In this document: one piece after another, positions 24,370-34,979 of the stretch
Layout: every line of letters begins with the position of its first letter
Position numbering within the stretch: the first letter of the stretch is position 1
Program-made: the position numbers and the translations under genes
Assembly (NCBI GenBank): GCA_930367205.1
Contig: OV884009.1
Location: 123,760,639-123,824,638 of the forward strand
From: Acanthosoma haemorrhoidale
Taxonomy: Eukaryota > Arthropoda > Insecta > Hemiptera > Acanthosomatidae
Direction: 5' to 3'
DNA: 64,000 nucleotides
The notes under the pieces: model-generated
What the model was told of the DNA's origin: nothing
What the model saw: only the letters and a program-made list of their open reading frames with translations
Database searches by the model: none

Positions 24370-25310
24370 CTGTTTAATGTTTATAATAATGTCTGGGTTC
24401 ACAAGTCAAGCATCTCAAGGGATGATAAATTGATCCAACAGTGCTCCTGGTGTTAGGCAATATTTTGGGTGGGAAATGATGCTCGGATTTCTGGCCAAGA
24501 AGTCTGTTCTCCACTCTGAGCGACGAGCCAACTCTCAGAATCCTCTCCAAATCTCCAGAATCCCCTGGTGCTGCTGTTCTTCTGATGGAGGACAAATTGT
24601 CATTCATTCTCGCAGAGGTGAGAACCTTGGCCACAGATATGTCATGATGAAGAGGCTTAGGAAGCAGAATGACCTTACTTTCGAGAACTCTGAACTCCTG
24701 AAGAAATTGAAGGAGCAGATCTAGTGACAGGAGTTGCTGAGCGAGAGCCTGTTTAGGAATGTCAAGGCTCTCAAATCCGAGGTGGTCAGATTAAAATCAT
24801 GCCTAAACCAAGCAAAACATTGATTGGCATCTCAATAGATCGCTGGAGATTAGAAGGGTCCACTTGCTGCAGTGATGACTGGCTTCGGGACCAGCCTCTG
24901 TGTATAGCTCACGGCCCTAACGTCTTTGATACAGTCAAGAGGAGAAAACAATGGAGAGACCAACACCAGCTGCCAGTGACAAAAACTGAGGTTCGTGCAT
25001 GCGCTTGTATGGGATGAGATGATCCATAAGAAGAATAAAGGGCATCTCCGTCTGGCATCTCCAAACGGATGATGATGGATGAGAAGATGACTCTAGACAA
25101 CCAGCACTTCTACTGGCTGTTGCAACAGATGAAATTGGCAGGGTAGGTGAAGTTTGTCTGGTTTGCTGAGAGTAGAGTGAAGTGGATGTGGGACAGTGGC
25201 ATACCGGCTATTCCTTCTTCATTGCTCACAATTATAAATTTTGAATGAAGCCTCTATAAATGTCCTCTCCCACTCCAAAATCATCATTAGTGGTGACCTA
25301 AATATCAATC
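24370..25310 (+). pseudogene. LINE remnant (ORF1-like part and endonuclease)
   Basis: A less AT-rich block. 24476-24724 and 24799-25017 are short open pieces with a charged, Cys-containing character but no firm domain. At 25240-25310 the plus strand reads SKIIISGDLNINLL, the endonuclease motif 'VIxxGDLNINLL' of CR1/L2-type LINEs, and then breaks off. Assignment of the left part is inference from position. Confidence 0.5.
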
Positions 25311-25312
25311 TT

Positions 25313-25441
25313 CTGGTATCAATAATTGGTGACGTGTTACATTTTTGATAAGTAGCATTTCAGCACCTCCTTGGTTATTTCAGTCTGGTCTGTAACATTG
25401 ATATCATGTCAGTTTAAATCAATAGTTTGGAGGCAAGTCTG
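25313..25441 (-). repeat. Second copy of Jockey-like endonuclease segment
   Basis: About 130 bp nearly identical to 22224-22353, both encoding NNQGGAEMLLIKN on the minus strand. It joins directly to the plus-strand endonuclease fragment ending at about 25310. Confidence 0.85.
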
Positions 25442-25865
25442 TCTCGCATAATACGATAATAATAAATATTGTGTATAGTATTACCGTTTGGCTAGGAGTT
25501 CTTGACCACAATTCATACCCGTTGGTTCGTAGTCTATTAGCATGTATTCTATCGTGGGGTAGGGCCTATGATAAGCACTACCTAAAAACATATTCTCTCT
25601 CTCCCCCTCATATATATATATATAATTAAATAATCTCTACGAATGAATCACTTTTTAAAAAGAACTTTATTGAATAATGAACAACGACTGGCTAGAAAAT
25701 CTAAGTGATAACAACTAAGAGCTATATCATAATGCTTACAGTACAAATGGATGGTGAATGACGCTTGGTCACACGCCGAGAGGATATATATAGGAGAGAA
25801 ATGCTGACATAAGTTAATACTGAGTCAGGATACTTGGAGGTCCCTTATCTATATATAGGAGGGTT
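25442..25865 (-). repeat. Possible LTR-like sequence
   Basis: On the minus strand a TATATATA-containing stretch (complement of about 25785-25800) is followed some 130 bp on by AATAAAG (complement of 25665-25671). The layout resembles a U3-R-U5 of an LTR. No ends or duplication are defined, so this is tentative. Confidence 0.3.
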
Positions 25866-26045
25866 AGTTAATCGTCGGCGGTTAAGCTTAAATAAAGAAT
25901 AGGAAAGAGGGAAACAAACTACACTCTCAAACTTATGTAAAGAGACTGCTTTATTGTCTTTAGTAATCCGACCTACATAGGATCATGGGTTGTTTACCTC
26001 CCATGATCGTATTAGTTTACAACATAAACTTGCCTCTGGCTTTAA

Positions 26046-26047
<2 letters not shown>
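25866..26047 (-). repeat. Solo LTR of the 41687 gypsy family
   Basis: 182 bp, exactly the length of the LTRs at 41687-41868 and 45094-45275, in reverse orientation. Ends are AGTTAA and TTAACT. It is closely similar along its whole length, with few differences. A long TA repeat follows directly. The flanking four bases (GGTT and TATA) do not match, so the target duplication has been lost or the neighbouring TA tract has changed. Confidence 0.92.
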
Positions 26048-26096
<49 letters not shown>

Positions 26097-26132
26097 CTAT
26101 TATATATATGATGTATATATATATATAAATAT
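26048..26132. repeat. (TA)n microsatellite
   Basis: Uninterrupted TA repeat from 26048 to 26095, followed by an imperfect TA tract. It is directly beside the solo LTR. Confidence 0.95.
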
Positions 26133-26422
26133 ATTGTTGCCTTTGCATACAATGGTCTACTATCAGATCTTAAATGAAGCTGAGAAACTTTCTAGACAAC
26201 TGCCAAATTCAATAAAACTTTTAATAGACAGTAATAAAACATTTAGGTGTAACAAAGATAAAGAAACATTATAACCATTCAAAAACGAATGAGGGGACAG
26301 ACTTCATGTGTAATTTTATAATTATTTTGATTAGTATAAAGTTATTTTCCTACTAACTTTTAAAATAGTTTTCCATATTAATTTGATGTTAGTGAATTTA
26401 TCATTGATTTTATGTCTTTCAG

Positions 26423-26613
26423 TCACAAATTTTCTGTCTGGGCTTGGAATATGTGGAATCCATGTGATGCTATTGCGATAATATTCTTTTTAATTGGCCT
26501 CTCTTTAAGACTCAAACCATCTTCAATGGCTGTTGGAAGAGTTATGTTTTGCGTTGACATAGTATATTGGTATCTTAGAATTTTAAATATACTTGGAGTC
26601 AACAAATATTTAG
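26423..26613 (+). CDS. Trpm: Trpm exon 7: S3 and S4
   Basis: After the shared Ser it reads HKFSVWAWNMWNPCDAIAII (S3 entry) and FFLIGLSLRL, then VGRVMFCVDIVYWYLRILNI (S4) and GVNKYLG. The Trp-Asn-x-x-D pattern and 'WYxRxLxxxxVNxxxGP' fit TRPM S3-S4. The acceptor TCTTTCAG ends at 26422. The exon stops at TTTAG with donor GTAAAT at 26614, leaving one base of the Gly codon. The donor lies in a 23-bp tandem array that repeats the whole splice site. Reading through the first donor gives a TAG at 26634-26636. Confidence 0.92.
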
Positions 26614-26702
26614 GTAAATATATAACACATATTTAGGTAAATATATAACACATATTTAGGTAAATATATAACACATATTTAGGTAAATATATAACACATA
26701 TT
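26612..26702 (+). repeat. 23-bp tandem repeat that copies the exon 7 splice donor
   Basis: Four units of AGGTAAATATATAACACAT plus ATTT, starting at the exon 7 boundary. Each unit carries the TTTAG|GTAAAT donor, with GT at 26614, 26637, 26660 and 26683. The first donor gives the correct Trpm frame. Use of any later one adds a TAG at 26634-26636. A decayed fifth unit starts near 26703. Confidence 0.95.
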
Positions 26703-27876
26703 AGGGTTAATATATAGGTTAAAATGTTATTTTATTTAAACTTTTAAACTAGTATATTTTATTTATGTTGATTTAAACTAGTATATTATATAAAATTGAC
26801 TTGTTTTGTTACATAATTTTTCATTGGCCAATAAATTATGTGATGTTGTTATCTTGTTTCTTGGATCTAATATAATCTTCCCAATACCAGATGGGGTCCG
26901 CCCAGACCCCATGGCTTGTTTATTGTATGTCATGTTCTTAAAATCGGAGATATATTTATGAAATTACATTACATTTCTCCTTTAACTATCTGCGATGAAT
27001 TCACAATGTGGGTATGAGAAAATTTACATCATGCGATTCATGGCAAATTTTTTTGTCACAAAAAGCACTTAGTATTTTATGTCTGTAAAATTTTACATAA
27101 GATTTTATTTTTCTTAGAATGCTTACAGCAATTAGCCAAAGTAACATAGTAAGACAAAATTATGTTGTGTAAAATTGTTCAAACAATTTTATGTTGGTTT
27201 ATTGTATTAATTACATGGCCTATTCAACTGTGTTAACATTTCTTTGTCTAATTTCTATGAACAACTATTTCAGTTCTCATTAATATTAAATCAATTCTAT
27301 CAATTTGTGAATATCGAATAAGTTTGGATCAATTAAATCAAGTCCAATACGAAAAACCACCAAAACACTCAAGAACCCAGTTGGTATTTAGTGTAATTTT
27401 GTTCACCTATTGTAGGCAGGATTAATGTTGATGTACAATATCACTTCTTTCCATTTGATGGTCTTTCAGAGGTGAGACATGTCAATTAGAAAAAAATGTT
27501 ATAGCTTATGATTAATACATGGTACAATGAGATTTATCATGTGCAAACAAATTGGAAATATAGTTTTATTCACAGTGTTAATGACTTTACATAATTATAG
27601 TCTATTTAAGCCTCATCAAATATTACATATAATTAATCAGGACATCAAAATTTATAATTTGATACCCTTCTCAATCTAATTGAAAAATATTTACTTTTTA
27701 ATTTCAAGTATTAATTAATAATTGATTCCAATATTTTTTATAAGATACCTTTTATTTTTAACATCTCTGTGCCATCAAGTAAAAATTTCATGCCGAATAT
27801 CATTACTCTGTATGAAACTGGGGATGCAAAAATAAAATTATTTTTTATTACAGTTCTAATGATATTACATAATTAT
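26703..27876. other. Intron sequence, nothing recognised
   Basis: AT-rich intron between the splice-donor array and the mariner remnant. No coding motif is seen. Confidence 0.55.
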
Positions 27877-27877
27877 A

Positions 27878-28694
27878 CGAGGGTACACCTAAAAGAATCC
27901 AAACTATTTTTGTACAAAGTGATTTATTTAACTTTTTACAAAAAACCTTTAATCAATACAGTATTCTAATCTTTTATTCTACTGTTCGAAACATATTAAA
28001 AATTCCTCTTTTGTGATGCCAGACAGCGCCTCTGTCATTTTTGTCTTTACTCCTCCAACGTCCGAAAAATGCTTTCGTTTCATGTACCTTTTCATTGGGG
28101 GTAATAAAAAGAAGTTGCAGGTGGCTAGATCGGGTGAATAGGGTGGATAGGGCACAGTGGTCTGACAATTTTTGGTCAAAAATCAGTGCACAGAAAGGGC
28201 TGTGTGAGAGGGAGTGTTGTCCAGCCACCCTTCTCATCCCTAAATCTTCACTTAAAATTCCCTGTACTGAACTCCAAGTCACTCCAGATTTGTCCACAAC
28301 GTTTTTGATGATCCGCCATCAATCTTCCAGGACGATTTCGCGAATCTTTACGACATTCGTTGGTTAGGGCTGTCGAAGGACGTCTAGAGCGAGGTTGATT
28401 ATTAATTGACATTTCCCCTCTTTTAAAATGAGAAAGCCACTCAAACACTTGAGTTTGCCCCATAGCATCATCCTGGTAGGCTGCGCGCTATTCACAAAAA
28501 TCAGCCAACGACAACAACAAGCGCGCAAAGCAACTATAACAAATAAATTAACACAAGCAGACCAGAACCTTCTCCAGTGACGGCATTTGGCATACGGTGA
28601 AAAGTTGCTTTACACGGTTCTACCGGCAAAACCGAATACTACAAAAACTCAGCCACACACAACATTAGCTTGGTTTCTTTTGGGTACGCCCTGT
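27878..28694 (-). mobile_element. Mariner element, internally deleted
   Basis: The ends are imperfect inverted repeats: GAGGGTACACCTAAAAGAA on the left and, reverse-complemented, AGGGCGTACCCAAAAGAAA on the right. A TA precedes the left end (27876-27877). At about 0.8 kb it is shorter than the usual 1.3 kb. Minus-strand transposase pieces: WLSHFKRGEMSINNQPRSRR (28248-28463, N-terminal HTH region) and YPPYSPDLATCNFFLLPP (27979-28179, region of the third catalytic Asp). The central part holding the first two catalytic Asp residues is deleted. Confidence 0.85.
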
Positions 28695-28979
28695 TTGGTC
28701 CATGAGCCCTCATAGACCACTTAAGCCTTAAACATATACATTTGAACCTCTGTATATCAAACTTTCAATTACCAAAATCTCTATATATTGAATTTTTTTT
28801 ATGAACCTTGAATTTTTATTTAAAAAGATATACTGTATATTGAATAAAATTTCTATTTATCAAACTAATAATATAAAAAAAATATGAATTGCAATTGTAA
28901 TAAAAATGGGCCGATAGTTTATGTTCATGGTCAATGGGCAATAATTAAATTAGAAAAAACATGTTTCACTGTTTTAAGC

Positions 28980-29290
28980 AATAAAGGATCAGGGATTTAA
29001 GGTAGTCAAAACTTTCCATTCTCTCAAAATTATAATCCTCTAGGCATATTAATACTTCAAGTTTCCCTCCCTTGGCGCAGAGGTGCTTGGTCTTCTGATT
29101 GTTAATAACCAGTTCCATCGCTCCTGCTAAGCTTTGAGTGCCTTAAGTGCCTCCTTCAATTCACGCAGCGATTGGCCAATAATGTCCACATCATCAGTAT
29201 ATGCCACAATTTGCTCTGATTTGTGCAGGCAGGATGTTTCTGTCGCACACACACACACATCAAGATCTCCAACACCAAATTAATATAAAA
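28980..29290 (-). pseudogene. RTE-like LINE RT remnant
   Basis: The minus strand reads SEQIVAYTDDVDIIGQSLRE, matching 'xxQIxAYADDxDIIGRS', the RT catalytic block of RTE-like LINEs with Ala changed to Thr. It continues as LKEALKALK and then INNQKTKHL in another frame. A short CA repeat lies at its right edge (near 29250). Confidence 0.78.
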
Positions 29291-30068
29291 AAACAGAAAA
29301 TAAACAAAATTAAATCATGAGAACCATTTTTGCTTAAATTTTTACTTTTTTATTCCTAAGGATTGAAAGGAAATTTATCAAAAGTTCATAAAGAATAATA
29401 CTTTATTTTCATAATTCATTTAGTATAATCTCAGGAGTCTATATAGTACTAGTCCATAATTTTATTTATTTCAAATGTATCACATATATAATTTAAATAA
29501 TAGTTACCTAATACAAACAATGATTTATATAATAACATGGTACTTTCTTCATTGTTGGGGGATAGGTGAGGTGGTCTTCATTCCTGCTTTCTTCCTTCCA
29601 CTCTTCATGGTCTGTCTAAAACATGGCTGAATGAATTTAACCAACTAACTCAGATCAACTCATTGAATGAATAACAAATACCTCTCTGTCTCTTACCAGT
29701 TAAATAAAACTATATATAACCATACAAATATCGCTACAGTATACGTATATAATTTCAATGACTATCTTTATGGCCTTTTGCCTTGTACGCTTCTATTGAA
29801 AGGCTAGGAGTGTGGTACATTTTTTAGTCGGGCACCATTTACCTCGGGGTATCTCCAAATTTTCACCTTTTTCTATCACCGGGTTTCTGACTCTGGGTGG
29901 TATTTTTATTGTCAAGTAATAAATCAATATCACACACTGGTCAAAATGTTTTGGTAATTTGTACTTTAGTAGAGAAATCCTCTATGACATACTTCATGAG
30001 ACACCCTTGTTTATATGTGCCTGTATATGTGTTTTCATTTAATTATTGTTCTTACTATTCAATTTTAG
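29291..30068. other. Intron sequence, nothing recognised
   Basis: AT-rich intron leading to Trpm exon 8. An open frame from 29897 runs into the exon but is intronic before 30069. Confidence 0.6.
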
Positions 30069-30250
30069 GTCCCCTGGTTACAATGATGGGTAAAATGGTG
30101 AAGAATATGATATATTTTGTTGTTCTTTTACTTGTTGTTTTAATGAGTTTTGGAGTTTGCCGCCAAGCTATTCTTTTTCCTGATTCTGAACCAAACTGGT
30201 CTCTTGCTAAAGATGTATTTTATCAGCCATACTTCATGTTATATGGAGAG
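30069..30250 (+). CDS. Trpm: Trpm exon 8: S5 and pore helix
   Basis: Reads (G)[16 protein letters not shown] and [19 protein letters not shown] (S5), then [21 protein letters not shown], the pore helix and first half of the selectivity filter. The acceptor ATTTTAG ends at 30068 and the donor is GAG|GTAAAT at 30251. The exon ends on the Glu of the 'GE' filter motif, so the filter is split by the next intron. In vertebrate TRPM6/7 the equivalent Glu is important for divalent permeation; that the same applies here is inference. Confidence 0.93.
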
Positions 30251-30607
30251 GTAAATTTAATAAATATTTTATATGGGATATATTATTAAAATTCAAATTT
30301 TTTGATTGATGAATGACCCATTCATACTGTTTACATAATTTCACTATAGCTAAAGTAGAAAGATAAATAAAACATTGTGGAATTACATAGCATTTATTTA
30401 TAGGATATATTACTTATCTGAATATATATGTTATGGCTAGTGGCAAGACATTTTTAAGCCTAATACCACAGGGCCTAGTGTAAACAAAGCCTGGGTATTG
30501 ATAGAGGATGAGAACAGAATAAAACCAGTTAACAATCGAACCTGTGTGCATTATTATCATCCATATTCTCTCTTTTTCTTTGATTGTCTACAGCCGGGAG
30601 ACGATAA

Positions 30608-30658
<51 letters not shown>

Positions 30659-31209
30659 GTATTTCTTAAGGGCATGTCAACCACAAGGGTCATTGATACC
30701 CTAATATCTTATTAATTAATTTTGTTTATTTACTTTGTTTATATACTTTGAACTAAGAAGTGTACATATTTAGCTAGTGTCACCATTACACATCAATATT
30801 CTATTATTAATATGTGCATCTAATTAGTAACAACACAATTGCACGATTATAAACTAGATTATGCAAGAGCAAAAAACATATTTCACAAATACATGGGTAG
30901 TTTATGATCATATCTTAAATTATATTTTAGTTGATCTGAGGATCACTAACTTTAATGGTATATACTACTGATATATACTGTCTTATTAAGTTTACTTTTA
31001 TACTTTGTAATTAAAAGAGTACATATCTAATTAGTAACAACATTACACTTCAATATTCTACAATTATATATCTAACTAGTTTGAGACTAAGTCTTTAAAA
31101 AAAAATTATTTGATGAAATTTAGAGTCCAGTGCCAAAAATTAAATTTTTACAATGATTAGGAAGTGGAAATACTTTACCAATTAATAGAAACATATTTTT
31201 AAATCTTAC
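30251..31209. other. Intron sequence with a (TA)n tract
   Basis: AT-rich intron after Trpm exon 8. A TA microsatellite covers 30610-30652. Nothing else is recognised. Confidence 0.6.
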
Positions 31210-32370
31210 TTACTTTCTGTGCATTATATCCCATGCAGGGACAGGATCTCCTGTTATTTGGAGGCTGGTTATCTCAATCCAGAACTGCTGCTCTCCAATT
31301 GCAGACCAAGATAGACCAATCATCAGTTGTTACTCACTCAGGCTGCCCAATTCTTCTATAAAATTCACCTGTTCCTCTAAAAGCTTCCTTGATATTTCAA
31401 TGAAGAACAACCTTCTTTCCTGTGTAGATGGTCCAGCAAAGTCCTACCTTAATATTTGGTGCTCAAAACGCAACAGCATGTTTGCCGGAAATTTGGTAAA
31501 GGTCCAACAATCTGGTAAGTCAGGATAGGCTAGATATGGATCTTGTAAAGCTTTATCATTGTATTATTGGAGATTGCTCTGCTTCAAATCACAATATGTA
31601 GCCCAAAGTAGCATTTATTAGCTCATGCATTTCTTTGCTTGGTTTCCGATTTCATTTATTATTATTATAGGACAACTATGTAACCTTCAGTACTATGTAG
31701 TGATCACTGTCAACTATATAAACACAAAAATACACTCATGTTTCTAAAATGAGCCCTTCAGATGCAACATTGTCTTTCTCCTCCTTTAGTATTGTCTGTT
31801 AATGTGTATTTAGCTTTGTATTCATTGATGACCAATCTGAATATATTGGCTGCCTGAGGAAAGTATCTGTTATGGTAGTGAAGCTTCTTCATATCACTTC
31901 AGTTACATTAGCTCAGCCAAAGATCTGTGTTGTTAAACATTATTCCCCCAACTTGTATCCTAGAACATCTAACAGCACAGTCCTGGGTTAGATTGAATAA
32001 TAGAGATGCAAGGAATTCTCCTTTCTGAGCCTTTAGTGTGTATTAAAGTTTTCAGATTTCAGTTGTACCCTCTTGTACTCTCTTTGTGCAGTGCATTTCT
32101 TTTATTTTGATTTTAACAAGACACACAAGCTGAACGCGCAATTAGCATTTCCAACATGTCATGCTAGAGCTAATCCCTCATCACATTATTGTAGGCTCTC
32201 TGAAAACCATGGTTCCTGAAAAATTACCTGGCTTTCTCAAGTATATTTTTGAATAAAAAATATCTGGTTGTCTGTTTCCTTCCTTCTCTTAAAGGCAGTT
32301 TGGTATGCGCCTCCTTATTTTTGCTAAAGAGCTTGAGCCTTGGAAAATAATTTTGTGGAGTATTTTATAT
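31210..32370 (-). pseudogene. RTE-like LINE RT remnant
   Basis: Minus strand from right to left: LPLREGRKQTT ('FRKGRSTTD'), IFXXKNILEKAR-like text, KGEFLASLLFNL ('LRQGDALAxLLFNL'), LVINEYKAKYTL ('LxVNExKTKYM'), and MLLRFEHQILR ('LRxFERKILR'). The five blocks appear in RT order over about 1 kb, with many stops. The YADD block itself is not readable. Confidence 0.72.
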
Positions 32371-33119
32371 GTGAGTATTGTATAGTCATGAGGCACTTTG
32401 TACACACATTTACTTGTGGTTAATCGGTGCTGTTGAGAGGATATATAAAGGATATAAACAAAATTGAGGCTCTCAGCTAATAAAAATAATCACTGTTAAG
32501 TAATGTAAACACAAATATATTCCTCGTTATTAAAGTAAATAATAAATCTTCTCTGTTAGCAACAAATAAAAAAAATTGTCTTTTTTTAACTGAGGGAACA
32601 CCTATACAGTGTAATTGCTGACTTCTTGCCTGAACCGCGGTGATGGCTGGTAGCGATTGTAGCTCTGGTACAGGCTACCTCGATAAGTGGAAGGTTACAT
32701 GTGGTTTTTGGCTTGCTATTCCTCCTAAATAAATACCAAAAAAGGTATTGCGTGTTACCATGATGACTCCCGTTCCTCCTGGGATCTCTTAGGATGACGA
32801 ACAAGTATTTTCAGGATGAAGAGGGGTGTGATGCCAACAAGAACAACTAAGTGCAACCAATGTCACTCTATCTGAGAACTAATACTTGTGTTCAATACCC
32901 TGTGCTGATTGGATTCAAATCGGTCATGTGACATATGGTGGTGGTAAGTGGTTAAAGTGAAAAAGGTTCTATTATTATTAAGCTCATGCATACTCATCCT
33001 TACTACTAAAACTATTATTAAATAATATGTACTGCTAAAATTTGAGAGGTATCAGAGACAGTGAATTTTCAAACCGGCTGCTACAGTGCAATTAACTCAC
33101 AGGTATAATCTTCTTATTT
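32371..33119. other. Intron sequence, nothing firm
   Basis: 32586-32960 is less AT-rich with a short minus-strand open frame of no known family. It may be an untranslated part of a neighbouring LINE. Confidence 0.4.
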
Positions 33120-34230
33120 CATTATGATTCTAAAAAAATTCTGTTCCAAGAATTGCTGCCTGTTTTGGAGGATGATAACAAATTTTAAATGGAAACACTG
33201 ATAAGAAATAAAGAATGCCAAAGTTTAAAATGGGGACATCTAAATAGACCCAAAAAATATTATCAACAGATGGTCCAGACAAAATAAGAATATATTTAAT
33301 GCAAGCTGGCCAAATGAATCACTTATTGGAGAATAATATGATGGAGTTCTATTGAAAGATGAAGTCATTGATGCTGTGGAAAAATGAAATTAGGGAAAAT
33401 CTTGAAAAAAAATTAGAGGACGGGAAATGATTTGTTCCTAACAGTCCTTATTCCAAAAGATACAGGAGGACAAAATAATCCTTGAGGAATGGCTATATAA
33501 TATAATCATCACTAGAACGAAAGCCAATCTGACTGGCAAGTAGAGACCAATATGCCTTTATAATGTAGCAACCAAGCTATACGGCTCCAGTTTAGAATGT
33601 GAAGAGGATTCGTGAAAATACTCGTATACCTAGAAGAGGAGCTAGTATCTTTTTGTCAAGAAAGACAGATGGAAGACAAATTATTTTCACTCAGAATTAT
33701 TCTTGAAAATATATAAGATGTCCATGGCATTCCTTGATTTGAAGGTTTTTGACTTGGTTCCAATGGATGAAATATGGAGTGCACTTACAAAGAAACATGT
33801 TCCTCAGGATTTGATCAAGGGAATTAAATCAACACAACATAAATCAAAAGGTATGGTTACAATTAATGAAATATTATCAAATCCTTCCCAGCCCAATGGA
33901 CCCCAAAGCTCTTTTCTCTAAATTTTTATAAAATATCTAAAAGTAGGACAGCCAGCAATAAAGATGATGGAAATTAATGTTAATAAGAGAAAAATGATTC
34001 AGCTCAGCAGCAAGCCAGAAAAGAAGACATATTTCATGTAATGTAATAGGAATAGAGACTTCAGAAGATTACTACTACCTTGGTAGAGTAATAAGCAGGA
34101 CTAGTATACTTGACCTAGAACTGCATAGATGCAAGAGAAAGTTCTCACTAGGGACAGAGATGGTTGGTTATGCTGGAACCTGGCATGTCTACAATAAAAT
34201 ACTCAAAGAGCGATCAAAAAGATGAGAAGA
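33120..34230 (+). pseudogene. RTE-like LINE RT remnant
   Basis: Plus strand, across many stops: KMKLGKI-like text, then MSMAFLDLKVFDLVPMDEIW (33718-33780), matching 'YMAFLDLEKAFDxVPRxxIW' of RTE-like RT, followed by KKHVPQDLIKGIKS ('RGVPExLIRxIKxMY') and, near 34060, ETSEDYYYLG-like text ('FxYLG'). It is oriented opposite to the fragment at 31210-32370. Confidence 0.78.
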
Positions 34231-34531
34231 GTAAATTTACTTTTAATTTTTTAAGTTATTAATTCATGTAATTGTTTTGGAATAATAGTTGTTTAAGGTC
34301 TCCATTATAAAATTAACAGTTTTTCTAGAATATGGTTTCTATTATGATATATATTGTAAATGTTAAAAGTTATATTTTGTGTAATTATTTAGAATTACCT
34401 AACTTGATGGACAGTCTATGAGCACAGTCTAGAATGTTCAGTACAAATTTATATGTGATAGCATTTTGTTCTTTAACAACAAACATTGTTCATATAACCA
34501 TAATAATTGTTACTGTTAAAATTGCATTCAG

Positions 34532-34717
34532 GTATTTGCTGATTCAATTGATCCACCTTGTGGTGATGAGCCAGGAATGGAACCATGTCAAACAGGCCGA
34601 TGGATTACTGTTATAGTAATGTCTACATATTTGCTTGTTGCTAACATATTACTCATTAATCTTCTGATTGCTGTATTCAATAATATTTTTATTGAAGTTA
34701 ATGCAATAGCCCACCAG
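34532..34717 (+). CDS. Trpm: Trpm exon 9: outer pore and S6
   Basis: Begins [14 protein letters not shown], directly continuing the GE|V filter of the previous exon. The two Cys residues (PPC and EPC) sit in the outer pore loop and match the conserved TRPM pair. S6 follows: [20 protein letters not shown], then [14 protein letters not shown], with the family's 'NLLIAxFNN' gate-region signature. The acceptor CATTCAG ends at 34531 and the donor CAG|GTAAAT begins at 34718. Phase 0 at both ends. Confidence 0.94.
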
Positions 34718-34979
34718 GTAAATAATAAAATTTAAAAAGTATTTATGCATTTATGACATTTTTTTTTTGCTAGAAAAGTAGAATGATATTGAATTCCCTA
34801 ATTTATTAATTTATAATATGATTAAAATATATGTAGGTGATATAGGAAAATATGTTTTTTAATGTTAACTATCGACATCATTTGCTGTTCATTATTTTTG
34901 GAGCATTTTTTTTGCATATGTTACAATTTCTTTTTTTAAGCTATAATTTGTTAGTCATTATCCTAAGAATCCGATTGTT
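34718..34979. other. Intron sequence, nothing recognised
   Basis: AT-rich intron start after Trpm exon 9. Confidence 0.6.

Noticed and set aside
26612..26702. CRISPR-like or satellite array
   Set aside because: Units abut with no spacers, and the host is a eukaryote. It is a short tandem duplication of a splice donor.
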